In this document: positions 8,655 through 17,387 of the stretch, in pieces
Position numbering within the stretch: position 1 is the first letter of the stretch
How the letters are laid out: each line of letters opens with the position of its first letter
NCBI GenBank assembly: GCA_019745775.1
Contig: JAIESR010000075.1
Coordinates: forward strand, 1-64,000
Length of the DNA: 64,000 bases
Direction of reading: 5' to 3'
Source of the DNA: Xanthobacteraceae bacterium
Lineage (GTDB): Bacteria; Pseudomonadota; Alphaproteobacteria; Rhizobiales; Xanthobacteraceae
The notes under the pieces: generated by a model
Databases searched by the model: none
What the model was told of the DNA's origin: nothing
What the model saw: the letters and a program-made list of their open reading frames with translations, nothing else
Position numbers and translations under genes: made by a program

Positions 8655-11600
8655 ATGTTCAACATCCTGGTCTCGGCCAGCCTGCGCAACCGGCTGTTCG
8701 TGCTCGCGGCGGCGCTGATCCTTGTGGGCTATGGCGCCTTCATGCTGCCGCGCATCCCGGTCGACGTATTCCCGGATCTCAACCGCCCGACCGTGACGCT
8801 GCTCACCGAGGCCGAAGGCCTGGCGCCGCAGGAGGTCGAGCAGCTGGTCACCTATCCGCTCGAGACCTCGATGAACGGCATGCCCGGCGTGATCCGGGTG
8901 CGCTCGGTGTCGGGCGTCGGCCTCTCCGTCGTCTATGTGGAATTCGACTGGGGCACCGATATCTTTCGCGCCCGCCAGCTCGTGTCCGAGCGGCTCGCGC
9001 TAATCCGCGAGCAGCTCCCGCGGGGCCTCAATCCGCAGATGGGCCCGATTACGTCGATCATGGGCGAGATCATGCTGGTGGCGCTCACCTCGGACGGCCG
9101 CGCCTCGCCGATGGAGGTGCGCGAGATCGCCGATTTCATCATCCGCCCGCAGCTCCTCGCCATCAGCGGCGTCGCGCAGGTGATCCCGATCGGGGGCGAG
9201 GTACGCCAGTATCGCGTGACGCCGAACATCGCCACCATGCAGGCGCTCGACGTCACCCACGAGCAGATCGAGCAGGCGATCACCCGCTTCGGCACCAATA
9301 CCGGCGGCGGTTTTGTCGACCAGAGCGGCCGCGAATACCTGATCCGCAATGTCGGCCTGACCAAACGTCTCGAGGACCTCGCCAATACGGTGGTCGTCTA
9401 TCGTAACAATCAGCCGGTGGTGCTCAAGCAGGTCGCAGCCGTCGAGTTCGCCGCGCGGGTCAAGCGCGGCGATGCCGGCTACCAGGGCGAGCCCGCCGTC
9501 ATTGTCGGCATCCAGAAGCAGCCCAGCGCCGATACCGTCTCGCTCACGCGCCGGATCGAAGCCGCGCTCAACGACATCCAGAAGACGCTGCCGCCGGGCG
9601 TGACGGCGACCAACATCCAATTCCGGCAGGCGACCTTCATCGAAACGTCAATCGGCAACGTGCAACGCGTACTGCTCGAAGCCGCGATCGTGGTGGCGAT
9701 CGTGCTGTTCGTGTTCCTGATGAACGTGCGCGCCACCGTCATCTCGCTGGCCGCGATTCCGATCTCGATCCTGATCACGGTGCTCGTGTTCCGCGCCTTC
9801 GACCTGACCATCAACACCATGACGCTCGGCGGGCTCGCGATCGCGATCGGCGAGCTGGTCGACGATGCCGTGGTGGACGTGGAAAACATCCTGCGGCGAC
9901 TCGGCCAGAACGCCGCCTTGCCGAACCCGCGTCCGGTGATCGAGGTGGTCATCGCGGCGAGCCAGGAGGTGCGTTCCGGCATTATCTACGCCACCATGAT
10001 CATCGTCCTGGTGTTCGTGCCGCTGTTTGCGCTGTCGGGCATCGAAGGACGGTTATTTGCACCTCTCGGTATTGCTTACATCGTTTCGATCTTCGCGTCG
10101 CTGGTCACCTCGATCACCGTCACGCCGGTGCTTTCGTATTATCTGCTTGCGGGCCGCAGCCACGCCCACCGGCGCGATGGCTTCGTGGTGCGGCATCTCA
10201 AGCGCGCCAACGAAGCTCTGCTGCGTTGGGCGTTCGAGCATCGCTCCGCGGTGTTTACCTCGATCGCGGCCGCGGTCGTCGTCGCCGGCATCGCCGCCTT
10301 CTTCCTGCCGCGCGCCTTCCTGCCGCCGTTCAACGAAGGCACGCTCGTGATCGGCGTCCAGTACAATCCCGGCATCTCGCTCGCGGAATCGCACCGGCTG
10401 GGTTTCGTCGCCGAGAAGATCATCGCGCAGGTGCCGGAGGTGCGCTCGGTCGGCCGCCGCACCGGGCGCGCGGAGCTAGACGAGCATGCCGAAGGCGTCC
10501 ATGTCAGCGAGCTCGACGTCGATCTCGCTCGTTCCGCGCGCAGCAAGGACGACGTGTTCGCCGACATCCGGTCGCGGCTTGCGGTGCTGCCGGTATCGAT
10601 CAATATCGGCCAGCCGATCGCGCATCGGCTCGACCACATGCTGTCGGGCGTGCGGGCGCAGATCGCGCTCAAGGTCTATGGCGACGATCTCGACACGCTG
10701 CGGCGGCTGGCGGAGACGCTACGCGAGCGCCTCGCAAGGGTCGCCGGGCTGGTCGATCTGCAGGTCGAGAAGCAGGTCCTGATCCCGCAGGTCCGTGTCC
10801 ATCTGGACTACGAGCGCGCCGCGCTCTACGGCATGACGCCGGCCGCGGTCAACCAGGCGCTCGAAGCGATGTCGAACGGCCGCCGGGTGTCGCAGATCGT
10901 CGAGGGTAACCGCCGCTTCGATGTGGTGATGCGGCTCGCCGACCAGGACCGCTCGACCACCGGGCTCGGCGATCTCCTGATCGCGACGCCATCGGGCCGT
11001 GTGCCGCTGCGCCTGCTGGCGGAGGTCGAGGAAGGCGACGGGCCTAACCAGATCCAGCGTGAGAATGCGCAACGCCGCATCGCCGTGTTCGGCAACGGCG
11101 ACGGCAGGCGAGATATGGCGGCGATCATCGCCGACATCCGCCGCGTCGTGGCGGACGCGAACTTGCCGCAGGGCTACACCACGCAGCTCGAAGGCACCTT
11201 CCAGGCGCAGGAGGAGGCCTCGCTGAGGATCGGCATGCTTTCCCTGCTCTCGCTCGCGCTGATCTTTATCGTCCTCTACAGCCGCTACAACTCGACCGCG
11301 CTCGTGCTGATCATCATGGCGAACATTCCGCTTGCCCTGATCGGCAGTGTGATCGCGCTCTATGTCGCCGGTCAGCCGCTTTCGATCGCCTCGATGATCG
11401 GCTTCATCACGCTCGCCGGCATCTCGGCGCGCAACGGCATTCTGAAGATCTCGCACTACATCAATCTCGTGCTGCATGAAGGCGAGCAGTTCGGCCGCGC
11501 GCTGATCGTGCGCGGCTCGCTCGAGCGCCTCACGCCGGTGCTGATGACGGCGCTGTCGGCGGGCCTGGCGCTGATCCCGCTCCTGTTCGGCGCCGATGAA

Positions 11601-11777
11601 GCCGGCCGCGAGATCCTGCATCCGGTCGCGGTGACGATCTTCGGCGGGCTCCTCAGCGCCACCGCGCTCGACACGCTGCTGACCCCGCTCCTGTTCCTCG
11701 TCTTCGGCCGCAAGCCGCTCGAACGCCTGACCGAAAAAGTCCGGCTCGATGGCGCAGCCACGGCCGAGGCCTACTGA
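8655..11777 (+). CDS. heavy-metal efflux RND permease (CzcA/CusA family)
   Basis: 1040 aa inner-membrane proton-driven pump of the HME-RND type. It shows the N-terminal helix and porter-domain start typical of the family (RIPVDVFPDLNRPTV), twelve predicted membrane helices in two blocks, and PIGGEVRQYRV. The helix-4 proton-relay segment near residue 400 reads GELVDDAVVDVEN. It keeps the Asp and Glu matching CzcA D408 and E415 but has Ala where CzcA D402 would be, so it differs from the classic DFG-x3-DGA pattern of Zn/Co/Cd pumps. The metal cannot be fixed by eye. Cotranscribed with the adaptor. Confidence 0.93.
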   Translation: MFNILVSASLRNRLFVLAAALILVGYGAFMLPRIPVDVFPDLNRPTVTLLTEAEGLAPQEVEQLVTYPLETSMNGMPGVIRVRSVSGVGLSVVYVEFDWGTDIFRARQLVSERLALIREQLPRGLNPQMGPITSIMGEIMLVALTSDGRASPMEVREIADFIIRPQLLAISGVAQVIPIGGEVRQYRVTPNIATMQALDVTHEQIEQAITRFGTNTGGGFVDQSGREYLIRNVGLTKRLEDLANTVVVYRNNQPVVLKQVAAVEFAARVKRGDAGYQGEPAVIVGIQKQPSADTVSLTRRIEAALNDIQKTLPPGVTATNIQFRQATFIETSIGNVQRVLLEAAIVVAIVLFVFLMNVRATVISLAAIPISILITVLVFRAFDLTINTMTLGGLAIAIGELVDDAVVDVENILRRLGQNAALPNPRPVIEVVIAASQEVRSGIIYATMIIVLVFVPLFALSGIEGRLFAPLGIAYIVSIFASLVTSITVTPVLSYYLLAGRSHAHRRDGFVVRHLKRANEALLRWAFEHRSAVFTSIAAAVVVAGIAAFFLPRAFLPPFNEGTLVIGVQYNPGISLAESHRLGFVAEKIIAQVPEVRSVGRRTGRAELDEHAEGVHVSELDVDLARSARSKDDVFADIRSRLAVLPVSINIGQPIAHRLDHMLSGVRAQIALKVYGDDLDTLRRLAETLRERLARVAGLVDLQVEKQVLIPQVRVHLDYERAALYGMTPAAVNQALEAMSNGRRVSQIVEGNRRFDVVMRLADQDRSTTGLGDLLIATPSGRVPLRLLAEVEEGDGPNQIQRENAQRRIAVFGNGDGRRDMAAIIADIRRVVADANLPQGYTTQLEGTFQAQEEASLRIGMLSLLSLALIFIVLYSRYNSTALVLIIMANIPLALIGSVIALYVAGQPLSIASMIGFITLAGISARNGILKISHYINLVLHEGEQFGRALIVRGSLERLTPVLMTALSAGLALIPLLFGADEAGREILHPVAVTIFGGLLSATALDTLLTPLLFLVFGRKPLERLTEKVRLDGAATAEAY

Positions 11778-11807
11778 TCGCAACCCACCACACAAGGAGA
11801 CATCGAT

Positions 11808-12176
11808 ATGATCTTGCGAACCCTGATGATTGCAGCCGTCAGCTTCACGCTGGTCGCGAGCGCGGGCGCGGAAACCAAGGGACCGAACGGCGGCATGGTG
11901 GTGAGGGCCGACGACCATCCGGTCGAGTTCGTATTCAACGATCAGGAGATTGTCTTCTTTGTCGGCGACCATGACGGCAAGCCGATGCCGACCAAGGGCC
12001 TGAAGGCGCGCGCGGTCGTGCAGGTCGGCGGCAAGACCACGACGGTCAATCTGTCGCCGGCGGAGCCGAACCGGTTTGTCGGCAAGCTCGCCGCGCCGCT
12101 TGGTCCCAAGGCGCGCGTCGTGTTCTCGAGCGTGTTCGAAGGCCATAACCTGCAGGCGCGGTTCGTGACGCCGTAG
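11808..12176 (+). CDS. small exported protein of the metal efflux operon
   Basis: 122 aa with a clear signal peptide (MILRTLMIAAVSFTLVASAGA) and a small beta-rich mature domain starting KGPNGGMVV. It has His at DDHPVE and GDHDGK but no Cys and no His cluster. Start ATG at 11808 with AAGGAG upstream. It begins 30 bp after the pump gene and so is probably the last gene of the unit. By position it may be a periplasmic metal chaperone in the manner of CusF, but the fold and the metal ligands are not evident. I do not recognise a named family. Confidence 0.75.
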   Translation: MILRTLMIAAVSFTLVASAGAETKGPNGGMVVRADDHPVEFVFNDQEIVFFVGDHDGKPMPTKGLKARAVVQVGGKTTTVNLSPAEPNRFVGKLAAPLGPKARVVFSSVFEGHNLQARFVTP

Positions 12177-12535
12177 TGGAACCGCCTAGGCGCAGCGGTT
12201 GGCTCAGCAAGCTCCTGCTCGACACATGCCAGAGCTCTCTGCGCGGACTGAAGTCTCGAAAAACACCGGGGAGCAACGTGAATAATTGGCGTGGGCAATG
12301 GGACTCATGAGCGGCTGCTTCTTGGTGCGCCGCCTCGGGTCAAATGAAAAGGATCGACCTGTTGCCCCTTCGATGCCGCCGGTGAAGCAGCTTGAGGTCC
12401 TGCGTGAGTACTGCGCGCAAAGACCTGCGAAGGACTTTTCCGACGCGGTTCTCGCACTTTTCAGACTTGTACGAGACAGCAGGCGAGCCTGACGTCCCTT
12501 GGCGCTAGTCACTATATTCCGGGTAAGGCCGTGCC
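12177..12535. other. intergenic stretch without a supported gene
   Basis: 359 bp between the metal operon and the DMT transporter gene. A 68-codon frame at 12286-12492 (+) and an antisense frame exist, but neither has a convincing ribosome binding site or recognisable product. A promoter for the next gene may lie here. I see no strong repeat. Confidence 0.5.
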
Positions 12536-13582
12536 ATGAACCAGGCGGTCATCTTCGCTTTCGCTTCTGCGGCGCTTTTCGGGGTATCCACTCCGGCGGG
12601 CAAGGCCTTACTTGCCTCGGTCCATCCCGCGGTACTCGCCGGCCTCTTTTACTGCGGCGCGGGCGTCGGGGTCGCGCTACTTCGCCGCGTCCAAGCGCGA
12701 CGAAAGTCGCCGGCCGCCGACGTCTCGCTCGGGAAGCATGATCTGCCATGGCTCGCCGGCGCCGTGTTTTGCGGGGGGTTGGTTGGCCCATTGCTGCTGT
12801 TGATCGGGCTTTCATACACCCAGGCGACGACGGCATCCCTGCTGCTTACATTTGAAGGCGCTGCGACGGCACTACTGGCGTGGCTTCTTTTTCGAGAGCA
12901 TTACGGGGCTCGTCTGGTGATTGGCGCGGGCTTTCTTGTTGCCGGCGCTGTCGTATTGGCATGGTCGGGCACGCCCACTCTGGATGTTGCTTGGGGGCCA
13001 CTGGCTATCATTGGAGCCTGTATTGCGTGGGCTATCGACAACAATCTGACACGCAAGGTGTCGCTGGCCGACCCGTTGCAAATCGTCGAGATCAAAGGAC
13101 TGGTTGCGGGGCCCATCAATCTGGTCCTGGGTCTGTTAGCCGGCGGCGCTGTCCCAGGCTTGGGGATTGCGTTGGCCGCGAGCGCCGTGGGGTTTGTATG
13201 TTACGGACTTAGCCTTGTTTTGTTCATCCTGGCTATGCGCGATCTCGGGACAGCGCGTGCCAGCGCCTATTATTCGACGGCCCCATTCATCGGTGCACTA
13301 GGCGCAGTAATCGCGCTCCGCGAACCATTGACTGTGCAGCTTGGTGTGTCGGGCCTGCTGATGGGTGCGGGCGTATGGCTTCACCTCACCGAGCGGCACG
13401 AACATATGCATCTGCATCGAGAAATCGAACACGCTCACCCTCATGTTCATGATGCCCACCACCAGCATTCTCATGCACCTTCCGTTTCCGCCGACGAGCC
13501 CCATACCCATACTCACCGACATCGTCCGATGACGCATGAGCACCCGCACACACCTGACATGCACCACGGGCACAAGCACTAA
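12536..13582 (+). CDS. EamA/DMT-family transporter with a His-rich cytoplasmic or periplasmic tail
   Basis: 348 aa. Ten hydrophobic segments in two EamA repeats fill residues 1-282 (FGVSTPAGKALLA in the first repeat). The last 66 residues hold about 24 histidines in HxH runs such as HEHMHLHREIEHAHPHVHD and HEHPHTPDMHHGHKH. DMT proteins export small metabolites or ions. A tail of this kind is known in a DMT subfamily and is expected to bind divalent metals. Its place after the RND module suggests a part in metal handling, such as metal export or metal-gated transport. The substrate is unknown. Confidence 0.85.
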   Translation: MNQAVIFAFASAALFGVSTPAGKALLASVHPAVLAGLFYCGAGVGVALLRRVQARRKSPAADVSLGKHDLPWLAGAVFCGGLVGPLLLLIGLSYTQATTASLLLTFEGAATALLAWLLFREHYGARLVIGAGFLVAGAVVLAWSGTPTLDVAWGPLAIIGACIAWAIDNNLTRKVSLADPLQIVEIKGLVAGPINLVLGLLAGGAVPGLGIALAASAVGFVCYGLSLVLFILAMRDLGTARASAYYSTAPFIGALGAVIALREPLTVQLGVSGLLMGAGVWLHLTERHEHMHLHREIEHAHPHVHDAHHQHSHAPSVSADEPHTHTHRHRPMTHEHPHTPDMHHGHKH

Positions 13583-13657
13583 GCCGCACTGATTGCCAGG
13601 CCCGCGTAATTGCGATAGATCGCCTGCGACAAAAAAATCGCAGCAAGAGGCAAGGCA

Positions 13658-14437
13658 ATGGACCTGGGTATCGCCGGACGCACCGCCATCGTTTGCGCGT
13701 CGAGCCGCGGGCTCGGGCGCGCCTGCGCAACCGCGCTGGCGGAGGCGGGATGCCACGTCATCGTCAACGGCCGCGACGCCACCGTGGTGCAGGCGACCGC
13801 CGACGAGATCAAGGCCAAGACCGGCGCCAAGGTGACGGCGGTGGCGGCTGACGTGGCGACGCCGGAAGGGCAGGCGGCGCTGTTTGCGGCGGCGCCTGAA
13901 CCCGACATCCTTGTCAACAATAATGCCGGCCCGCCGCCGCGCGATTTCCGCGAACTGACGCGCCAGCAGATGCTTGACGGCGTGACCGCCAACATGGTGA
14001 TCGCAATCGAGCTGGTGCAGAAGGCGATCGGGCCGATGACGGCGAAGAAGTTCGGCCGCATCGTCAACATCACCTCGGGCACGGTGAAGCTGCCGCAAGC
14101 GGGGCTCGACCTCTCGTCGGCCGCGCGCGGCGGCCTGACCATCTTCCTGGCGGGTGTCGGGCGGACCGTGGCCGCCAGCAACGTCACCATCAACAACCTG
14201 CTGCCCGGTGCCTACGAGACCGACCGGCTCAAGACCGTGCTCGGCGCCGCCGCCAAGCGGCAGGGCAAGACCTATGAGGACGCGCGCACCAACCGCATCG
14301 CCAGCATCCCCGCGAAGCGCCTTGGCGATCTCGAAGGCTTCGGCGCCACCTGCGCGTTCCTGTGCTCGGCGCAGGCGGGCTTCATCACCGGGCAGAACAT
14401 CACCATCGACGGCGGCGCCTACCCGGGCGTGTTCTGA
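13658..14437 (+). CDS. SDR-family oxidoreductase lacking the usual YxxxK
   Basis: 259 aa Rossmann protein. It has a glycine-rich nucleotide loop (CASSRGLGRACATALAEAG), NNNAGPPP in place of NNAG, the catalytic-type Ser in NITSGTV, and a C-terminal SAQAGFITGQNITIDGG typical of 3-oxoacyl reductase-like SDRs. Where YxxxK should be the sequence reads LSSAARGGL, so Tyr and Lys are both replaced. It therefore either belongs to a subfamily with different chemistry or binds without classical hydride transfer. Start ATG at 13658 with AAGAGGCAAGGCA upstream. It stands alone on this strand. Confidence 0.87.
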   Translation: MDLGIAGRTAIVCASSRGLGRACATALAEAGCHVIVNGRDATVVQATADEIKAKTGAKVTAVAADVATPEGQAALFAAAPEPDILVNNNAGPPPRDFRELTRQQMLDGVTANMVIAIELVQKAIGPMTAKKFGRIVNITSGTVKLPQAGLDLSSAARGGLTIFLAGVGRTVAASNVTINNLLPGAYETDRLKTVLGAAAKRQGKTYEDARTNRIASIPAKRLGDLEGFGATCAFLCSAQAGFITGQNITIDGGAYPGVF

Positions 14438-14562
14438 GCTTCTCGTCTCTCATCTGGTGAGCGCAGAGGTCGGGGGCAGTATTTGCACCCAGCGATCAAC
14501 CAGGGCGTGTGGCGTTGATGGTCCATAATCAACTGTGATGCGTCCTGTAATATGGCTCATAA

Positions 14563-14628
14563 TTAACCTTAATACTCCCCTAAACTCGGAAAGTACTAAT
14601 ACATAATTGACTTAAGCCCCTCTTAACC
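14563..14628 (+). promoter_or_regulatory. CtrA-like TTAA-N7-TTAA boxes in an AT-rich promoter
   Basis: TTAA-GCCCCTC-TTAACC at 14612-14628 matches the CtrA full-site pattern TTAA-N7-TTAAC known from Caulobacter and other alphaproteobacteria. A second, one-mismatch arrangement TTAA-N7-CTAA lies at 14569-14583, overlapping TTAACCTTAA (14563-14572). The 230-bp gap before the gene at 14668 is much more AT-rich than its surroundings, as expected for a promoter. Cell-cycle control by CtrA is inferred from the motif alone. Confidence 0.5.
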
Positions 14629-14667
14629 AATATTAATAATCCAGTAATCAGTAAAGCGTGGGGCCAC

Positions 14668-15537
14668 GTGTTGAACCAGAAATTGCAAGCGACCGGCACC
14701 AACGTGCCGGCCACGCATAACGCGTCCCGTTTACACGCCCCCACGTCCGGAAGTGCCTTCCGCCGCGTGCCGGAAAATGGCGGGGCGACCATCCATACCG
14801 GGCGGCCGGCCAAGCCGGCGCTGCGGCCGACGGTGACGCCGGAAAAGATCCTGCATGCGTTCAACACCTGGGCGTTCAAGCGCGAGCAGCCCGATAGCGC
14901 CGCCTTGCTGCTGCATGCCATCACCGGTGCCGCCCAGCTCGGCCGTCCGCTATCGTTCGTCCTGTATTGGGGCAAGGGGCCGCGCCACGAGCTTGCGGAG
15001 CCCGACACGGCCTGTCTCGACTATCTGGCGTCGCTCGGATCGCGCGTGCGCAAGGTCTATGAGCCGGGCGCGTCATTCAAGCTGATCTTCACCGACACCC
15101 ATGCGACGCTGAACGGCCACCAGCCGCAGCCGATGAAAGCCTATTTCGATGCGGTCGAGCGCGCCGCGCGCGAACGCGGGTTCGATAGCTGCTGGCTGAG
15201 CGAACTGGTGTTCGCGGCCGAAGCCGCCGATGCGATCGATCTTGCCGACGAAGAGTGTCCGGCGGAGATGCTGGAACGGCTCGGCGCCTGTGCCGCCAAG
15301 TGGTTCCGCGGCGAGGGCACGATCGAGGAGGGCGCCGCGCGCTATCTCAAGATGAACATGGTGGAGAAACGCGCGGTGCAGTTCGCCTTCCCGCGCTCGA
15401 TCTTCATCACCTTCAACGGCAGCGAATATCGCAGCCTGTTCCCCGACCGTATGCCGATTTTCTACATGTACTCGCTGCGGCGCGGCATGGGCGTGAAGCC
15501 TTGGTTCATGCCAAAGCCGCTGGCACCGGCGGCCTAG
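14668..15537 (+). CDS. uncharacterised protein, remote resemblance to isonitrile synthases
   Basis: 289 aa, soluble, no signal peptide or membrane helix. Start is the GTG at 14668 or the TTG that follows; the ribosome site is weak. After about 50 low-complexity residues there is a compact domain with PLSFVLYWGKGPRHELAEPD, a step later YEPGASFKLIFTDTHATLNG, then an M-x-x-YFDAV helix. This order recalls the DIT1/PvcA isonitrile synthases, where a proline-rich strand, a PGA-x-V-x-I-x-SDG strand and a V-x-x-Y helix follow one another. The end (MYSLRRGMGVKPWFM) is also reminiscent but not diagnostic. This is pattern resemblance only. No 2-oxoglutarate oxygenase partner (PvcB type) is adjacent. Confidence 0.5.
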   Translation: MLNQKLQATGTNVPATHNASRLHAPTSGSAFRRVPENGGATIHTGRPAKPALRPTVTPEKILHAFNTWAFKREQPDSAALLLHAITGAAQLGRPLSFVLYWGKGPRHELAEPDTACLDYLASLGSRVRKVYEPGASFKLIFTDTHATLNGHQPQPMKAYFDAVERAARERGFDSCWLSELVFAAEAADAIDLADEECPAEMLERLGACAAKWFRGEGTIEEGAARYLKMNMVEKRAVQFAFPRSIFITFNGSEYRSLFPDRMPIFYMYSLRRGMGVKPWFMPKPLAPAA

Positions 15538-15585
15538 GCATGCATTACGGCGGAGTGAGCCGGCGCTCCGCCGAAGGATTGCCGC

Positions 15586-16347
15586 GTGTCATCTGGGACC
15601 ACAGCCGTGACCGACTACAGGTTGCTTCCGGCGGGTGATACGGCGCTCAGCGTCGAGTTCGGCGACGGTGTCGATCGCCGGATCAGCGCGCGGGTGCTGG
15701 CGCTGGCGCAACGCATCGCTGAAGCGGAGGTTCCCGGCATCGTCGAGTGCGTGCCGACGTTCCGTTCGTTGACGATCTACTACGATCCGCTCTTGCTGCC
15801 GTACGCGGCGCTGGCGGCGCGCATCGCCAAGCTGGCGCAGGATCTGCGCGCGGGCGAAACGGCGGGGCGGTCCTGGCGCCTGCCGGTCTGCTACGACGAG
15901 AGCGTGGCGCCCGATCTCGCCGACGTCGCATCGCGCACCAATCTCACGCCGGCGCAGGTCGTCGAGCTTCACAGCGCGGCGAGCTATCACGTCTATATGC
16001 TCGGCTTCCTGCCGGGCCAGCCCTATCTCGGCGACGTCGCAAGCGAACTCGCGCTGCCACGGCGGCAATCGCCGCGCTTGAAGATCCCGGCCGGGTCGGT
16101 TGCGATCGCGATGCGGATGACGTGCATTTTCCCAGCGGAGACGCCCTGCGGCTGGCATCTCATCGGGCGTTGCCCGGTGCCGATGTGGGATCTTGCACGC
16201 GGTGCCGCGTCCCCGTTGCTCGCGCCGGGCGACACGGTCGGCTTCACGCCGGTGTCGCTGCGTGAATACGAAAGCCTGCTCGCACGGGCGGCGGGCGGCG
16301 ACCTGGTCGTGGCGCCCTCCAACGAAATCAAGGATGCCGCGGCATGA
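15586..16347 (+). CDS. pxpB: 5-oxoprolinase subunit B
   Basis: 253 aa, KipI/allophanate hydrolase subunit 1 fold. With PxpA and PxpC it hydrolyses 5-oxoproline to glutamate with ATP. Signature segments are LLPAGDTALSVEFGD at the N-terminus, the central YMLGFLPGQPYLGDV, and CGWHLIGRCPVPMWD. The GTG at 15586 has AAGGA 7 nt upstream. A GTG seven codons on is the alternative. Its stop overlaps the start of pxpC (ATGA). No pxpA (LamB/YcsF) is visible in the window, so the complex would need a PxpA encoded elsewhere. Confidence 0.88.
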   Translation: MSSGTTAVTDYRLLPAGDTALSVEFGDGVDRRISARVLALAQRIAEAEVPGIVECVPTFRSLTIYYDPLLLPYAALAARIAKLAQDLRAGETAGRSWRLPVCYDESVAPDLADVASRTNLTPAQVVELHSAASYHVYMLGFLPGQPYLGDVASELALPRRQSPRLKIPAGSVAIAMRMTCIFPAETPCGWHLIGRCPVPMWDLARGAASPLLAPGDTVGFTPVSLREYESLLARAAGGDLVVAPSNEIKDAAA

Positions 16348-17387
16348 CGTCGTTTGTGCATGTCGCGGCGCCGGGCCTGTTGACCACGATCCAGGACCGC
16401 GGCCGTGTCGGCTACCAGAATCTCGGCGTGCCGGTGAGCGGCGCGCTCGATCCCGTCAGCTTGCAGGCGGCGAACCTTCTGGTCGGCAATCCCCCCGACG
16501 CCGGCGCGCTCGAGGTCGCCTGCGTGGGCCCGACGCTGGTCGCCGAAGCCGACAGCGTCCGCCTTGCGGTGGCAGGCGCCAACGCCACGATCGAGATCCT
16601 GCCCGACGCCACGGCGACCGCAGGCCAGCGCGTCGCGCCGCTGCAAAGCTTCTGTCTGCGCCGTGGCGAGGCGTTGCGCATCGGCGCGCTCACCGGCGCG
16701 ACCGTGCTGTACGTGGCGGTCGAGGGCAGCTTCGACATCGCGCCGGTGCTCGGCAGCGTGTCGACCGATATCCGTGGCGGCCTTGGCGGCTGGCACGGCC
16801 GCGCGCTCGCCGCCGGCGATCGCCTGCCGCTGCGCCAGGCCAACGCCGCCGCGCGCGGCGAGCTTTGCCTTGGAGGTTTCTCCGCCAGCCCGCGGCCGCG
16901 CGTCCGCGTGATCAAGGGCCCCCAGGATGATCACTTCCCGGTCAGCGAGGTCGCGGCCTTCCTCGACAGCGAATACACGGTGGGGCCGAGCGCCGATCGC
17001 ATGGGGATGCGACTTACCGGCCGGGCCCTCAAGCACAGCCGCGGCTTCGACATCGCGTCCGACGGCATCGCGCCGGGCTCGATCCAGGTGCCGGGCAACG
17101 GCGCGCCGATCGTGCTGCTCGCCGACCGCCAGACCACCGGCGGCTATCCGAAGATCGCCACGGTGATCGCAGCAGACCTGCCGGCGCTGGCGCGGCTGCC
17201 GGTCGGTTCGAAGGTTTCGTTCGAGGCGGTGACGATCGAGACGGCACAGAATGCTTATCGCGAGCATGTCGCCGAACTCGCGGCGATGCGGGAGCAGATC
17301 GTTCCACTGCGCCGCAGTGGTTCCGACATCGAGCCGCAGCTCCTGAGGTGTAACCTCGTTTCCGGGTTCATCGACGCGGCGGCCTGA
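16344..17387 (+). CDS. pxpC: 5-oxoprolinase subunit C (biotin-dependent carboxyltransferase family fold)
   Basis: 347 aa, KipA/allophanate hydrolase subunit 2 family. Typical segments are GLLTTIQDRGRVGYQNLG, VPVSGALDPVS, VIKGPQDDHF, ADRMGMRLTG, and SDGIAPGSIQVPGNG followed by LLADRQTTGGYPK. ATGA overlap with pxpB and TGATG overlap with the following DMT gene, so three genes are translationally linked. Acts in the cytoplasm as partner of PxpB. Confidence 0.9.
   Translation: MTSFVHVAAPGLLTTIQDRGRVGYQNLGVPVSGALDPVSLQAANLLVGNPPDAGALEVACVGPTLVAEADSVRLAVAGANATIEILPDATATAGQRVAPLQSFCLRRGEALRIGALTGATVLYVAVEGSFDIAPVLGSVSTDIRGGLGGWHGRALAAGDRLPLRQANAAARGELCLGGFSASPRPRVRVIKGPQDDHFPVSEVAAFLDSEYTVGPSADRMGMRLTGRALKHSRGFDIASDGIAPGSIQVPGNGAPIVLLADRQTTGGYPKIATVIAADLPALARLPVGSKVSFEAVTIETAQNAYREHVAELAAMREQIVPLRRSGSDIEPQLLRCNLVSGFIDAAA

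Noticed and set aside
12286-12492. Small open frame between the metal operon and the DMT gene
   Set aside because: No ribosome site, no recognisable product, and an overlapping antisense frame of similar quality.
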